Shown piece by piece: positions 1 through 5,272 of a stretch of DNA of 6,979 nt. Positions within the stretch are counted from its first letter, which is position 1, and the number at the start of each line of letters is the position of its first letter. The stretch comes from an uncultured Chloroflexota bacterium (GTDB taxonomy: Bacteria; Chloroflexota; Anaerolineae; Aggregatilineales; Phototrophicaceae), in the NCBI GenBank assembly GCA_937864975.1, contig CALMDI010000036.1, positions 1-6,979 of the forward strand, read 5' to 3'. A program made the translations under genes and the position numbers. The notes below the pieces were generated by a model. The model was not told the DNA's origin and ran no database searches. It saw only the letters and a list, made by a program, of their open reading frames with translations.

Positions 1-281
1 CTGACGGTAATGCCGTGTTCGCGCAGGTCGCGAACGTAGCTTTCCGTCCCCTCCGTGTCGCCGTTGAAAAGCTCGATCAGACCGGGCCAGTACATCGAAT
101 CGTTCTGCCCGATGACGAGGAAACCTTTGCCGTCTTCGTCGACGAAGTAGCGACCGTTTGACGCGACGGAGATATAGCCGCGATAGGTGGGCAGCTCCAC
201 CGAAGAATCCTCCTGAGCCTGAAGCGCCCCGCCGAGGAGCACGCCAACCAAGACCAACAGCGCCGTATGTCGTCGCATCAT
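1..281 (-). CDS. Secreted glycoside-hydrolase-like protein, N-terminal fragment (runs off left edge)
   Basis: Only the first 93 codons lie in the window. The protein opens with a Sec signal peptide (MMRRHTALLVLVGVLLGG, cleavage likely after LQA near residue 22). It continues with a β-strand-rich start containing GRYFVDEDGKGFLVIGQND and WPGL, then YVRDLREHGITV. The pattern 'own-strand, then D-G-K-x-F-x-V-x-G-x-N, then a helix ending in HGI-T-V' is the usual entry into the (β/α)8 barrel of GH5-like or endo-β-mannanase-like enzymes. That is family knowledge; no catalytic residue is inside the window. It begins directly after the permease stop codon, with ATG ATG at 281 and 278. An AAAGG motif inside the permease end serves as its ribosome site and fits the second ATG best. 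The position suggests an extracellular enzyme feeding the transporter. A non-catalytic secreted protein is possible. Confidence 0.62.
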   Translation of the reverse strand, partial: MMRRHTALLVLVGVLLGGALQAQEDSSVELPTYRGYISVASNGRYFVDEDGKGFLVIGQNDSMYWPGLIELFNGDTEGTESYVRDLREHGITV

Positions 282-1172
282 TTAGCCTTTGATCCCGGTA
301 ATTGCCACACTCTCGACAAAGTAACGCTGAAGCAGAATGAAAACCACGATAACGGGCACCACGGCGATGACCGACCCCGCCATGAGCAGGGGCCAGCGCA
401 GCGCGTAGACCGAGTTCAGGCGAATGAGCATGAGCGGAATCGTGAAGTTTTCAACCGAACGCAGGTAAATCAGGGGTCCGAGGAAATCGTTCCAGCGCGC
501 GATGACGCCCAGCACAAACAGCGTGGCGATGATCGGCTTGGCGTTGGGCATGAAGATATACCAGTAAATCTGCCAGTAGTTGCAGCCATCGACTTTGGCG
601 GCGTCTTCCAGCTCGCGCGGGAGGGAGGAGAAATACTGACGGCTGAGGAAAATGGCAAACGCCGTGCCAAACAGCAGCGGCACGATCAGCGGGAGCCAGG
701 TATCAATCCAGCCGAGGAGGCGAAAGAGGATGAACGCCGGAATCATCGTGACGACGCCGGGGATCATCATCGTGACCAGCAGCAAGCCGAAAAAGTATTT
801 GCGCCCCGGAAACAACATCCGCGCGAAGGCAAAGCCCGCCAGCGTGCTGACGAGGATTTCGCCAATCGTAGTGGTCAGGGCGATAAACGTCGAGTTGAAG
901 AAGCCGCGCGCCAGATCGGTTCGCTGCCAGACTTCCGTGTAATTGTCGAGGATGATGGGATCGGGAATCCACTGGGGTGGCATGGTGAACACGCCGCGCT
1001 CCGGCTTGAGCGAAGTCGAGAGCATCCAGAACAGGGGCAGGAGCATGGCGAACGCGCCGAGAATGAGGATGACGTATGCCAGCACGCGCCCGACGATCTG
1101 CTCGCGGCGGTGAAACCTGTGCTGCCGCACCTGAGCGACGGGCGGCGCTTCGATTCGAGATACGTTTTCCAT
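282..1172 (-). CDS. Carbohydrate ABC transporter permease, MalG type
   Basis: This is an inner-membrane permease of 296 residues, normal for the MalG/UgpE-like family (BPD_transp_1 domain). Six hydrophobic segments can be placed near residues 27-52, 93-117, 126-152, 159-177, 213-228 and 262-283. The cytoplasmic EAA loop that docks the ATPase is clear at residues 190-213: DAAKVDG, then a Trp/Tyr-rich stretch, then MPNAKP. Its first Glu is replaced by Asp. The C-terminus, RYFVESVAITGIKG, is the standard ending of this family. The open frame extends upstream to 1277, but ATG at 1172 is chosen: it has an AAGGGGGG ribosome site seven to eight bases upstream overlapping the stop of the preceding gene, and the longer version would overlap the MalF-type permease by about 90 bp with non-family residues. 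It pairs with the upstream permease to form the channel. The imported sugar is unknown. Confidence 0.95.
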   Translation of the reverse strand: MENVSRIEAPPVAQVRQHRFHRREQIVGRVLAYVILILGAFAMLLPLFWMLSTSLKPERGVFTMPPQWIPDPIILDNYTEVWQRTDLARGFFNSTFIALTTTIGEILVSTLAGFAFARMLFPGRKYFFGLLLVTMMIPGVVTMIPAFILFRLLGWIDTWLPLIVPLLFGTAFAIFLSRQYFSSLPRELEDAAKVDGCNYWQIYWYIFMPNAKPIIATLFVLGVIARWNDFLGPLIYLRSVENFTIPLMLIRLNSVYALRWPLLMAGSVIAVVPVIVVFILLQRYFVESVAITGIKG

Positions 1173-1183
1173 CGCAGCCCCCC

Positions 1184-2350
1184 TTAACTCAGTCCTTCGC
1201 CTTCGTAGAAAACCCAGCGACGCGCCAGCAGGAAATTCACAACTGTAATGGCGATGATGATCGTGCCGAGCATCCACGCCTGCGCCGAAGCATAACCCAT
1301 TTGCAGGTCGCGGAAGGCGTTGTCATAGATCGTCATGACGACGGTTCGCGAGGCGTTGCCCGGTCCGCCGCTGGTCATGATGTAGGGTTGGAGAAAGTTC
1401 TGAAACCCGGCGATCATCGAGGTAATCAGCAGGAAGAAAGTGGTCGGCGTGAGGGCGGGCCAGGTCACGTTCCAGAATTTCGCCCACCAGCCCGCCCCGT
1501 CGATCTCCGCCGCTTCGTAAAGCTGGCGCGGAACGCCCTGAATCCCGGCGAGATAGATCAGCATTTGATAGCCCAAGCCGCTCCACACGCCCATGAGGAT
1601 GAGCGCGGGTTTGACCGCTTCGCGGTCTTGCAGCCAGTTCGTGCGACCGAGTGAAGTGAAACCCGCTTCGCGCAGGAGATAGTTGAGCAAGCCAAAGTCG
1701 GGGTTATAAATCCACAGCCAGACGAGGGCAATCGCGGCGAGCGGAAGAATGGTCGGCAGGTAATAAACGACTCGAAAGAGATTTTTTCCGGCAATCTGCT
1801 GATTGAGCGCCAGCGCGAGGATGAGGGCGAGCGCCAGTGAAATGGGAATTGCCAGCAGCAGAAAGACCGTGTTAAACAATCCTTCCCAGAGAATCGCGTC
1901 GCGCGCGCCTACAAGATAGCGCGTTCCCGAAAGCTCGACGTCGAACCAGGGCGCGTAGCCATCGGGCAGGACGTCGGTCGCGCGGACGAGCAGCGGCGCG
2001 CAGGTCATCACCTGGCGCGTGCGCTCATCGACTCGCCCTTCGTAATCCGCAATTTCTGATTGCAGCACGGTCTCCCGACCGCAGCGAAAGAGGAACTCGC
2101 CGCTTTCGTCGTCCACCTGCTGCGGCAGCGTGACGACGGTCAAGCCGAGGATTTCCTGCCAGTTCTGCGTGCCGACCCAGCGCGGCGGCGTGAGGATGTC
2201 GTAATCGGTAAAGCTCAAGACCAGCGACGCGACCAGCGGTCCGGCGGCAAAGATGATAAAGCCGAGCAGCGGCGCGGCAATGAACAGGTATCCCCAGAAG
2301 GCTTCGTAGCGCCCCAGCCGGGAGCGCGGCGGTTGTGACGAAACTGCCAT
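1184..2350 (-). CDS. Carbohydrate ABC transporter permease, MalF type, with enlarged extracellular loop
   Basis: This is the partner permease of 388 residues, against roughly 290-310 for most family members. TM1 is near residues 21-46. Further hydrophobic segments lie near 156-183, 196-214, 250-272, 303-322 and 353-376. The EAA loop is canonical at residues 279-302 (EAAEIDGAG, then WPALTP), followed by the family motif QPYIMTSGGP. The extra length sits between the usual NWQEILG after TM1 and DAILWEGLFNTV before TM2: about 80 residues (71-150), largely polar, with two cysteines (C90 and C117). This is where E. coli MalF carries its P2 loop, which contacts the binding protein. A similar role here is inference. 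The ATG at 2350 has AAAGGGGG six bases upstream. The gene lies 202 bp after the binding-protein gene, with hairpins between, and 11 bp before the MalG-type gene. Confidence 0.95.
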   Translation of the reverse strand: MAVSSQPPRSRLGRYEAFWGYLFIAAPLLGFIIFAAGPLVASLVLSFTDYDILTPPRWVGTQNWQEILGLTVVTLPQQVDDESGEFLFRCGRETVLQSEIADYEGRVDERTRQVMTCAPLLVRATDVLPDGYAPWFDVELSGTRYLVGARDAILWEGLFNTVFLLLAIPISLALALILALALNQQIAGKNLFRVVYYLPTILPLAAIALVWLWIYNPDFGLLNYLLREAGFTSLGRTNWLQDREAVKPALILMGVWSGLGYQMLIYLAGIQGVPRQLYEAAEIDGAGWWAKFWNVTWPALTPTTFFLLITSMIAGFQNFLQPYIMTSGGPGNASRTVVMTIYDNAFRDLQMGYASAQAWMLGTIIIAITVVNFLLARRWVFYEGEGLS

Positions 2351-2356
2351 AGGATG

Positions 2357-2364
2357 CCCCCTTT
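2357..2364 (-). promoter_or_regulatory. Ribosome binding site of the MalF-type permease
   Basis: On the minus strand this reads AAAGGGGG, six bases before the ATG at 2350. It gives the permease its own ribosome entry after the hairpin-rich intergenic segment, so its translation does not depend on the binding-protein gene. Confidence 0.7.
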
Positions 2365-2432
2365 ATCGAATTCCCTTTGCCTCGCGTCTTGGTGTCGGGA
2401 AGGTCATCGAATACCGTTACGGCAACCCCACC

Positions 2433-2492
2433 CTCCGTCTCCCTCCCCGCCCTAAAGGACGCTTCGCAGATTTCGGGGAGGGGGAGACGGAG
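2433..2492 (-). repeat. Imperfect inverted repeat (long RNA hairpin) between binding protein and permease
   Basis: The arm CTCCGTCTCCCTCCCCG (2433-2449) is matched by its reverse complement at 2474-2492. The right arm has two extra G bases, and the loop is about 24 nt. The strand bias (C/T in one arm, A/G in the other) and the intergenic position resemble dispersed palindromic repeats seen in Chloroflexota genomes; that comparison is from memory and not tested. No T-run follows on the minus strand, so it is not a classical terminator. It may cap the 3' end of the abundant binding-protein mRNA, as REP elements do between E. coli malE and malF. Confidence 0.7.
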
Positions 2493-2512
2493 AGCGTTGT
2501 TGAGCGGTTTTT

Positions 2513-2537
2513 CCTCGCCGCGGGTAGAGCGGCGAGG
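2513..2537 (-). repeat. Perfect 9-bp stem hairpin just after the binding-protein stop codon
   Basis: CCTCGCCGC (2513-2521) and GCGGCGAGG (2529-2537) are exact reverse complements around a 7-nt loop. The hairpin begins about 15 bases after the stop codon of the binding-protein gene as transcribed. On the minus strand it is followed by AAAAA rather than T residues. This argues against intrinsic termination and for an mRNA-stabilising or partly attenuating role. It lies in tandem with the longer palindrome downstream. Confidence 0.7.
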
Positions 2538-2552
2538 GTGAGCCGTTGACGA

Positions 2553-3941
2553 TTATTGCTCCTGAACGCTTGCCCACGCTTCGTCGAGACCCTGCTGGAA
2601 GGCATCGGCGCGCTCGGCAAAGGCGTCTTCCGCGAGCACGGTGTTGTCGATCACGACGTCGATCCAGACACCACGCCAGAAGTTGTCGTCAAACCACTGC
2701 CCATAGAGCGGCGTCTGCGTCCAGGGTCCGGGCATCTCGCAGCGCGCGGCTTCGAGATAAACTTCGGCGTTGTCCGGTTCCTGATCGGGCTGGAGGAAGG
2801 CGTCGGTTTCGGCAATGTCCACCTGGTTCGGAATCTGGAACCCAAGCGCCGCCTGCGCGACCTGTCCTTCGGGTCCGGCGATGAATTCAAGGAAGCGGAA
2901 TGCCTCTTCCTGATTAGCTTCGCCTTCGGTTCCGGCGATGATCGAGAGACCAACCGAGCCTGACCAACCGGCGAACGTGCAATCTTCCTGATTGTTATAG
3001 GTCGTCAGCTCGCCGCTGGGTCCAACCGGGTTCGGGCGGACGCTCCAATCGAAGGGCAGGGTGTTGCGGTAGCCCGTGACCGCCCAACGCCCGTTGGTCG
3101 TCATGGCGACGCGCCCGGTCTCGAACATCTGCCCGACGCTCATTGAGCCAATCTGCTGCTGGGTCGGGGTAATTTCGTAGACGTGGTTGATGTCGGAAAG
3201 CCACTGAACGGCTTCGATGGTGCGCGGGTCTTCATCCGCCACGAACTCGCGACCGTCCTCGCTGACCAATCGCCCGCCGTTGCCGTAGACCGCGATCTCG
3301 AACCAGATTTCGCCCACGCCGAAGGTTTCCACCGTGCTGCGGTCGAAGCCTTCGTCGCCGGGGTGCAGCCCGTTGGCGTCGGTCGTAATCTGACGCCCAA
3401 TCTCGACGACTTCATCCCACGTCAGCGGCACGTTGGGGTCGGGGAGAGGAACGCCCTTCTCCTCGAACAGGTCTTCGTTGATGTAGAGGACGGTCGGTCC
3501 GATATCTTTGGGTACCGCGTAGAGGTCGCCCGTGCCAATCGCTTTGGCTTCGTCATCCCAGCGATAGCGACCGAGTGCCGACGCCCAGATGCCTTCGGGG
3601 TCGAGGACTTCGCTGGCGTCGACGAGCGGCTGCAAGTTGACCAACTGCCCGCGCGACACAAACGCGGAAAAGTCGCCATCGGGAATATAGGCGATGTCGG
3701 GCGGAAGCCCACCGGCGACCGCGGTTTGAAGCTGGGCGATGTAATCCTGCCACTGTTCGTACTCGATGACGATGTCGGGGTTTTCGGCGTTGAACTGGTC
3801 GACCAGCTCCTGGAAGACCGCGCCTTCTTCAGGACCGCCCCAGCCGACAAATTGCAGCGTAACCGGGTCTTGCGCCTGCACGGCGAAGGCGCCGAGCAGC
3901 AAGACGATGAGGAGACTGATATTGACCGTGCGTTTCATCAT
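2553..3941 (-). CDS. Extracellular sugar-binding protein of ABC transporter (SBP_bac_1 type)
   Basis: This is a 462-residue solute-binding protein, within the usual 410-460 range. It starts with a Sec signal peptide (positive MMKR, hydrophobic core to about residue 20, likely cleavage after VQA at 23). No lipobox cysteine is present. Typical family features follow: VTLQFVGWGGPEE, a FNAENPDIVIEYE segment, the strand LPPDIAYIPDGD, a YAVPKDIGPTVLYIN hinge segment (about 141-155), a TWDEV helix start (about 174), GRVAMTTNGRWAV (about 277-288) and a hydrophobic-aromatic C-terminal part. Two cysteines in the mature protein (C321, C401) could form a disulphide. ATG ATG at 3941/3938 follows AGGAG with 8-nt spacing. 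It lies downstream of the regulator gene and upstream of both permeases, so it is the binding component of this transporter. Aromatic residues suggest a carbohydrate ligand; which one is unknown. Confidence 0.95.
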   Translation of the reverse strand: MMKRTVNISLLIVLLLGAFAVQAQDPVTLQFVGWGGPEEGAVFQELVDQFNAENPDIVIEYEQWQDYIAQLQTAVAGGLPPDIAYIPDGDFSAFVSRGQLVNLQPLVDASEVLDPEGIWASALGRYRWDDEAKAIGTGDLYAVPKDIGPTVLYINEDLFEEKGVPLPDPNVPLTWDEVVEIGRQITTDANGLHPGDEGFDRSTVETFGVGEIWFEIAVYGNGGRLVSEDGREFVADEDPRTIEAVQWLSDINHVYEITPTQQQIGSMSVGQMFETGRVAMTTNGRWAVTGYRNTLPFDWSVRPNPVGPSGELTTYNNQEDCTFAGWSGSVGLSIIAGTEGEANQEEAFRFLEFIAGPEGQVAQAALGFQIPNQVDIAETDAFLQPDQEPDNAEVYLEAARCEMPGPWTQTPLYGQWFDDNFWRGVWIDVVIDNTVLAEDAFAERADAFQQGLDEAWASVQEQ

Positions 3942-4003
3942 GACCGTTTCTCCTGAATGCTTCGTTTCAGCAGTCGATTAGGGAAAAATGTCTTTTGTCT
4001 CAC
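3938..4003 (-). other. Possible 21-codon leader ORF overlapping the binding-protein start
   Basis: A GTG at 4003 opens 21 codons and ends in a TGA that overlaps the binding-protein ATG in an ATGA arrangement. A consensus AAAGGAGG (4006-4013) stands just before it, but only two bases separate the two, which is too close for efficient initiation. The peptide is basic (MRQKTFFPNRLLKRSIQEKR) and unlike any family I know. It could couple translation into the binding protein, or it could be chance. The strong purine-rich motif is otherwise unexplained. Confidence 0.2.
3950..3954 (-). promoter_or_regulatory. Ribosome binding site of the first binding protein
   Basis: AGGAG on the minus strand, 8 bases before the first of two tandem ATG codons (3941 and 3938). 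The spacing fits either start; the signal peptide is the same in practice. Confidence 0.65.
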
Positions 4004-4033
4004 CGCCTCCTTTCACTTGCGCCGGTCGCGCCT

Positions 4034-5005
4034 CTAGGGCGCTCCTGCCGACTCTGCCGGGTGATACCGCAGCCGCATGACAATGTCCTGCGGGTAGTTG
4101 CCGAAGTAGCGCCCGAAAATATTCAGCCCGCCGACGTTGACCGCGTCTTCCTGAACGCCGAGGCGCACGGGAATAAACGGGTTTTGCCTCAGTTGAAGCT
4201 CATCCGGCGTCACGCCGGAAATGCGAACGCCATCGACGTAGGTTCCGGCACTGGTGACTTTCCAGATTTTCAGCAGCCCGTATTGCGAGTTCCATTCTTC
4301 CCACCACAGGGGGGTTAACGCGCCACGCTCGCCGCCAAAGTCGCCGGGGCACGTCCACGTCCCGATCTCGCATTCGTTGATCCACATGGTCACGTCCGAA
4401 TGCCAGTCGTGGTTGTGCAGCGGCGCTTCCGAACACATCTCCAGACTGACCTGCAGGCTGTCGAGGCGGGCGTTGGCGGGCAGGCGGTTGGGAAAGCGGT
4501 ATTCGACGTAGCCCTGCTTGAACCAGAGCAGTTGGGCGCGCACGCGCTCCGGGTCATAAAAGGTGGTCGGGTCATCGAAATGCCCGATGATCCCGGTCTC
4601 GCTGGCAATGCCGCAGGTGGGCATAACGCTGCAATCCACATAAGCGCCGATGGGCATGGCAACATCAATCGTGTTGCCAGTCGGGCGCTCGCCGCTGGGG
4701 AGGGCGACGACCACCTGATCGTAGAGGCGGACACAGACTTTCTGCAATCCGCGGCTGGCGGGCTTCAACTCGGTGCGGATCAGCCCGGCTTTTTCGAGCA
4801 TATTGACGTGCATGGTGACGGTCGAGGCGGGCATTCCCAGCGCGTCGGCAATTTCGTTGACGCTGCACGTGTGCCCGCCGAGGTAGCGCAGGATTTCCAG
4901 GCGGCGGTCGGACGCCAACCCTTTCAGAACATCCTCGACGTTCGCCGCGGAGTCGTTGGTGTTGATAATCAGGACTCGCCCGGAAGGATTGGATAATTCG
5001 TCCAA
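4034..5005 (-). CDS. ArsR-type transcriptional regulator with large C-terminal sensor-like domain
   Basis: The protein has 323 residues. Residues about 22-95 form a winged helix-turn-helix of the ArsR type: VEDVLKGLASDRRLEILRYL, then SVNEIADALGMPASTVTMHV as the turn and recognition helix, then MLEKAGLIRTEL and a wing. Plain ArsR repressors are about 100 residues; the other 220 residues are β-rich and contain LEMCSEAPLHNHDWHSDVTM (188-207), several cysteines (125, 131, 191, 212, 219) and histidines (197, 199, 202). The layout matches the little-studied ArsR-type regulators placed beside sugar transporters (COG4189-like, from memory). The C-terminal part presumably binds a sugar or metal; that is inference. 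The start is taken as TTG at 5005: no in-frame ATG or GTG lies between the upstream stop near 5077 and the HTH, and the ribosome site is weak, which would suit a low-abundance regulator. It heads the operon and is probably autoregulated. Confidence 0.88.
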   Translation of the reverse strand: MDELSNPSGRVLIINTNDSAANVEDVLKGLASDRRLEILRYLGGHTCSVNEIADALGMPASTVTMHVNMLEKAGLIRTELKPASRGLQKVCVRLYDQVVVALPSGERPTGNTIDVAMPIGAYVDCSVMPTCGIASETGIIGHFDDPTTFYDPERVRAQLLWFKQGYVEYRFPNRLPANARLDSLQVSLEMCSEAPLHNHDWHSDVTMWINECEIGTWTCPGDFGGERGALTPLWWEEWNSQYGLLKIWKVTSAGTYVDGVRISGVTPDELQLRQNPFIPVRLGVQEDAVNVGGLNIFGRYFGNYPQDIVMRLRYHPAESAGAP

Positions 5006-5033
5006 AGGATTGCTTTGACTTATTAAAAACCGC

Positions 5034-5039
5034 GTTATA
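5034..5039 (-). promoter_or_regulatory. Possible second -10 element close to the regulator start
   Basis: TATAAC on the minus strand, placed so that a transcript would start about 20 bases before the TTG at 5005. No convincing -35 hexamer stands 16-18 bases upstream. It could be a proximal secondary promoter or chance in an AT-rich stretch. Confidence 0.22.
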
Positions 5040-5110
5040 CTATGAGTGAAACAGATAAAGCTGTGGCAAATACCTTATTTCACAAACAAGCGCGAATGAT
5101 TTTGGTTTGA

Positions 5111-5128
5111 TTGTGCCAAATCGCGCAA
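5111..5128. promoter_or_regulatory. Imperfect palindrome, candidate operator
   Basis: TTGTGC (5111-5116) and GCGCAA (5123-5128) pair at five of six positions around a 6-bp spacer. The site would lie about 25-40 bases downstream of the predicted minus-strand transcription start, where a bound repressor would block elongation. Its right half is part of a 10-bp direct repeat that recurs at 5228-5237 on the other side of the promoters. Confidence 0.3.
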
Positions 5129-5138
5129 AATGCCGCAG

Positions 5139-5166
5139 TTAATCCTGTGTTATTCATGGTTATATT
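5139..5166 (+). promoter_or_regulatory. Weak candidate plus-strand promoter for the second binding protein
   Basis: TATATT (5161-5166) matches five of six bases of the σ70 -10 consensus. The best upstream hexamer, TTAATC (5139-5144, 16-bp spacer), matches only three of six. The -10 shares four bases with the opposing minus-strand -10, so polymerase could use the site in only one direction at a time. A 5' leader of roughly 100 nt would result. Confidence 0.22.
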
Positions 5167-5187
5167 CCGTGTTGCGACGCTTGTCAA
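5159..5187 (-). promoter_or_regulatory. Near-consensus σ70 promoter for the regulator-transporter operon
   Basis: On the minus strand TTGACA (5187-5182) is followed by a 17-bp spacer and TATAAC (5164-5159): a perfect -35, optimal spacing and a five-of-six -10. Transcription would start near 5152, giving a leader of about 147 nt before the TTG of the regulator. A promoter this strong ahead of a regulator and transporter implies tight control by a repressor. Confidence 0.72.
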
Positions 5188-5258
5188 GTCGTCTGAATGA
5201 CGGAGCTGCCTATGCCCCATCCCCGCTAAATCGCGCACCGCGTAATTTGTTTACTCGT

Positions 5259-5265
5259 GAAGGAG
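5259..5265 (+). promoter_or_regulatory. Ribosome binding site that fixes the start of the second binding protein
   Basis: GAAGGAG lies seven bases before the ATG at 5273. The in-frame TTG at 5267 is only one base after it and cannot be the start served by this site, so ATG 5273 is chosen. Confidence 0.8.
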
Positions 5266-5272
5266 ATTGCAC

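Larger units (their letters stand above)
5006..5272. promoter_or_regulatory. Divergent control region between regulator operon and second binding protein
   Basis: This 267-bp gap holds no gene I can support. It is visibly more AT-rich than its flanks. It contains a strong minus-strand promoter, a weak plus-strand candidate whose -10 overlaps it, the direct repeat AAATCGCGCA (5118-5127 and 5228-5237) and an imperfect palindrome TTGTGC-N6-GCGCAA (5111-5128). It is the natural place for the ArsR-type regulator to act on both units. Confidence 0.7.

Noticed and set aside
267..1187. 306-residue plus-strand open frame rich in Arg, Glu, His and Gln
   Set aside because: Shadow of the MalG-type permease. 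The composition is typical of antisense frames in GC-rich DNA, and the other strand has a clear family match.
1173..1277. N-terminal extension of the MalG-type permease by 35 residues
   Set aside because: It would overlap the preceding gene deeply, carries His/Arg-rich non-family residues, and a good ribosome site supports the ATG at 1172.
2433..2537. Intrinsic terminator between binding protein and permease
   Set aside because: The stems are followed on the transcribed strand by A-rich or G-rich sequence and not by a T-run.
3183..3956. 257-residue plus-strand open frame opposite the first binding protein
   Set aside because: Antisense shadow with no ribosome site and no recognisable motif; the same applies to the 198-residue frame at 4400-4996.
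5080..5157. 25-codon minus-strand frame starting at an ATG next to the strong promoter
   Set aside because: The ATG sits only one base after the -10 hexamer and so upstream of the likely transcription start; no ribosome site.
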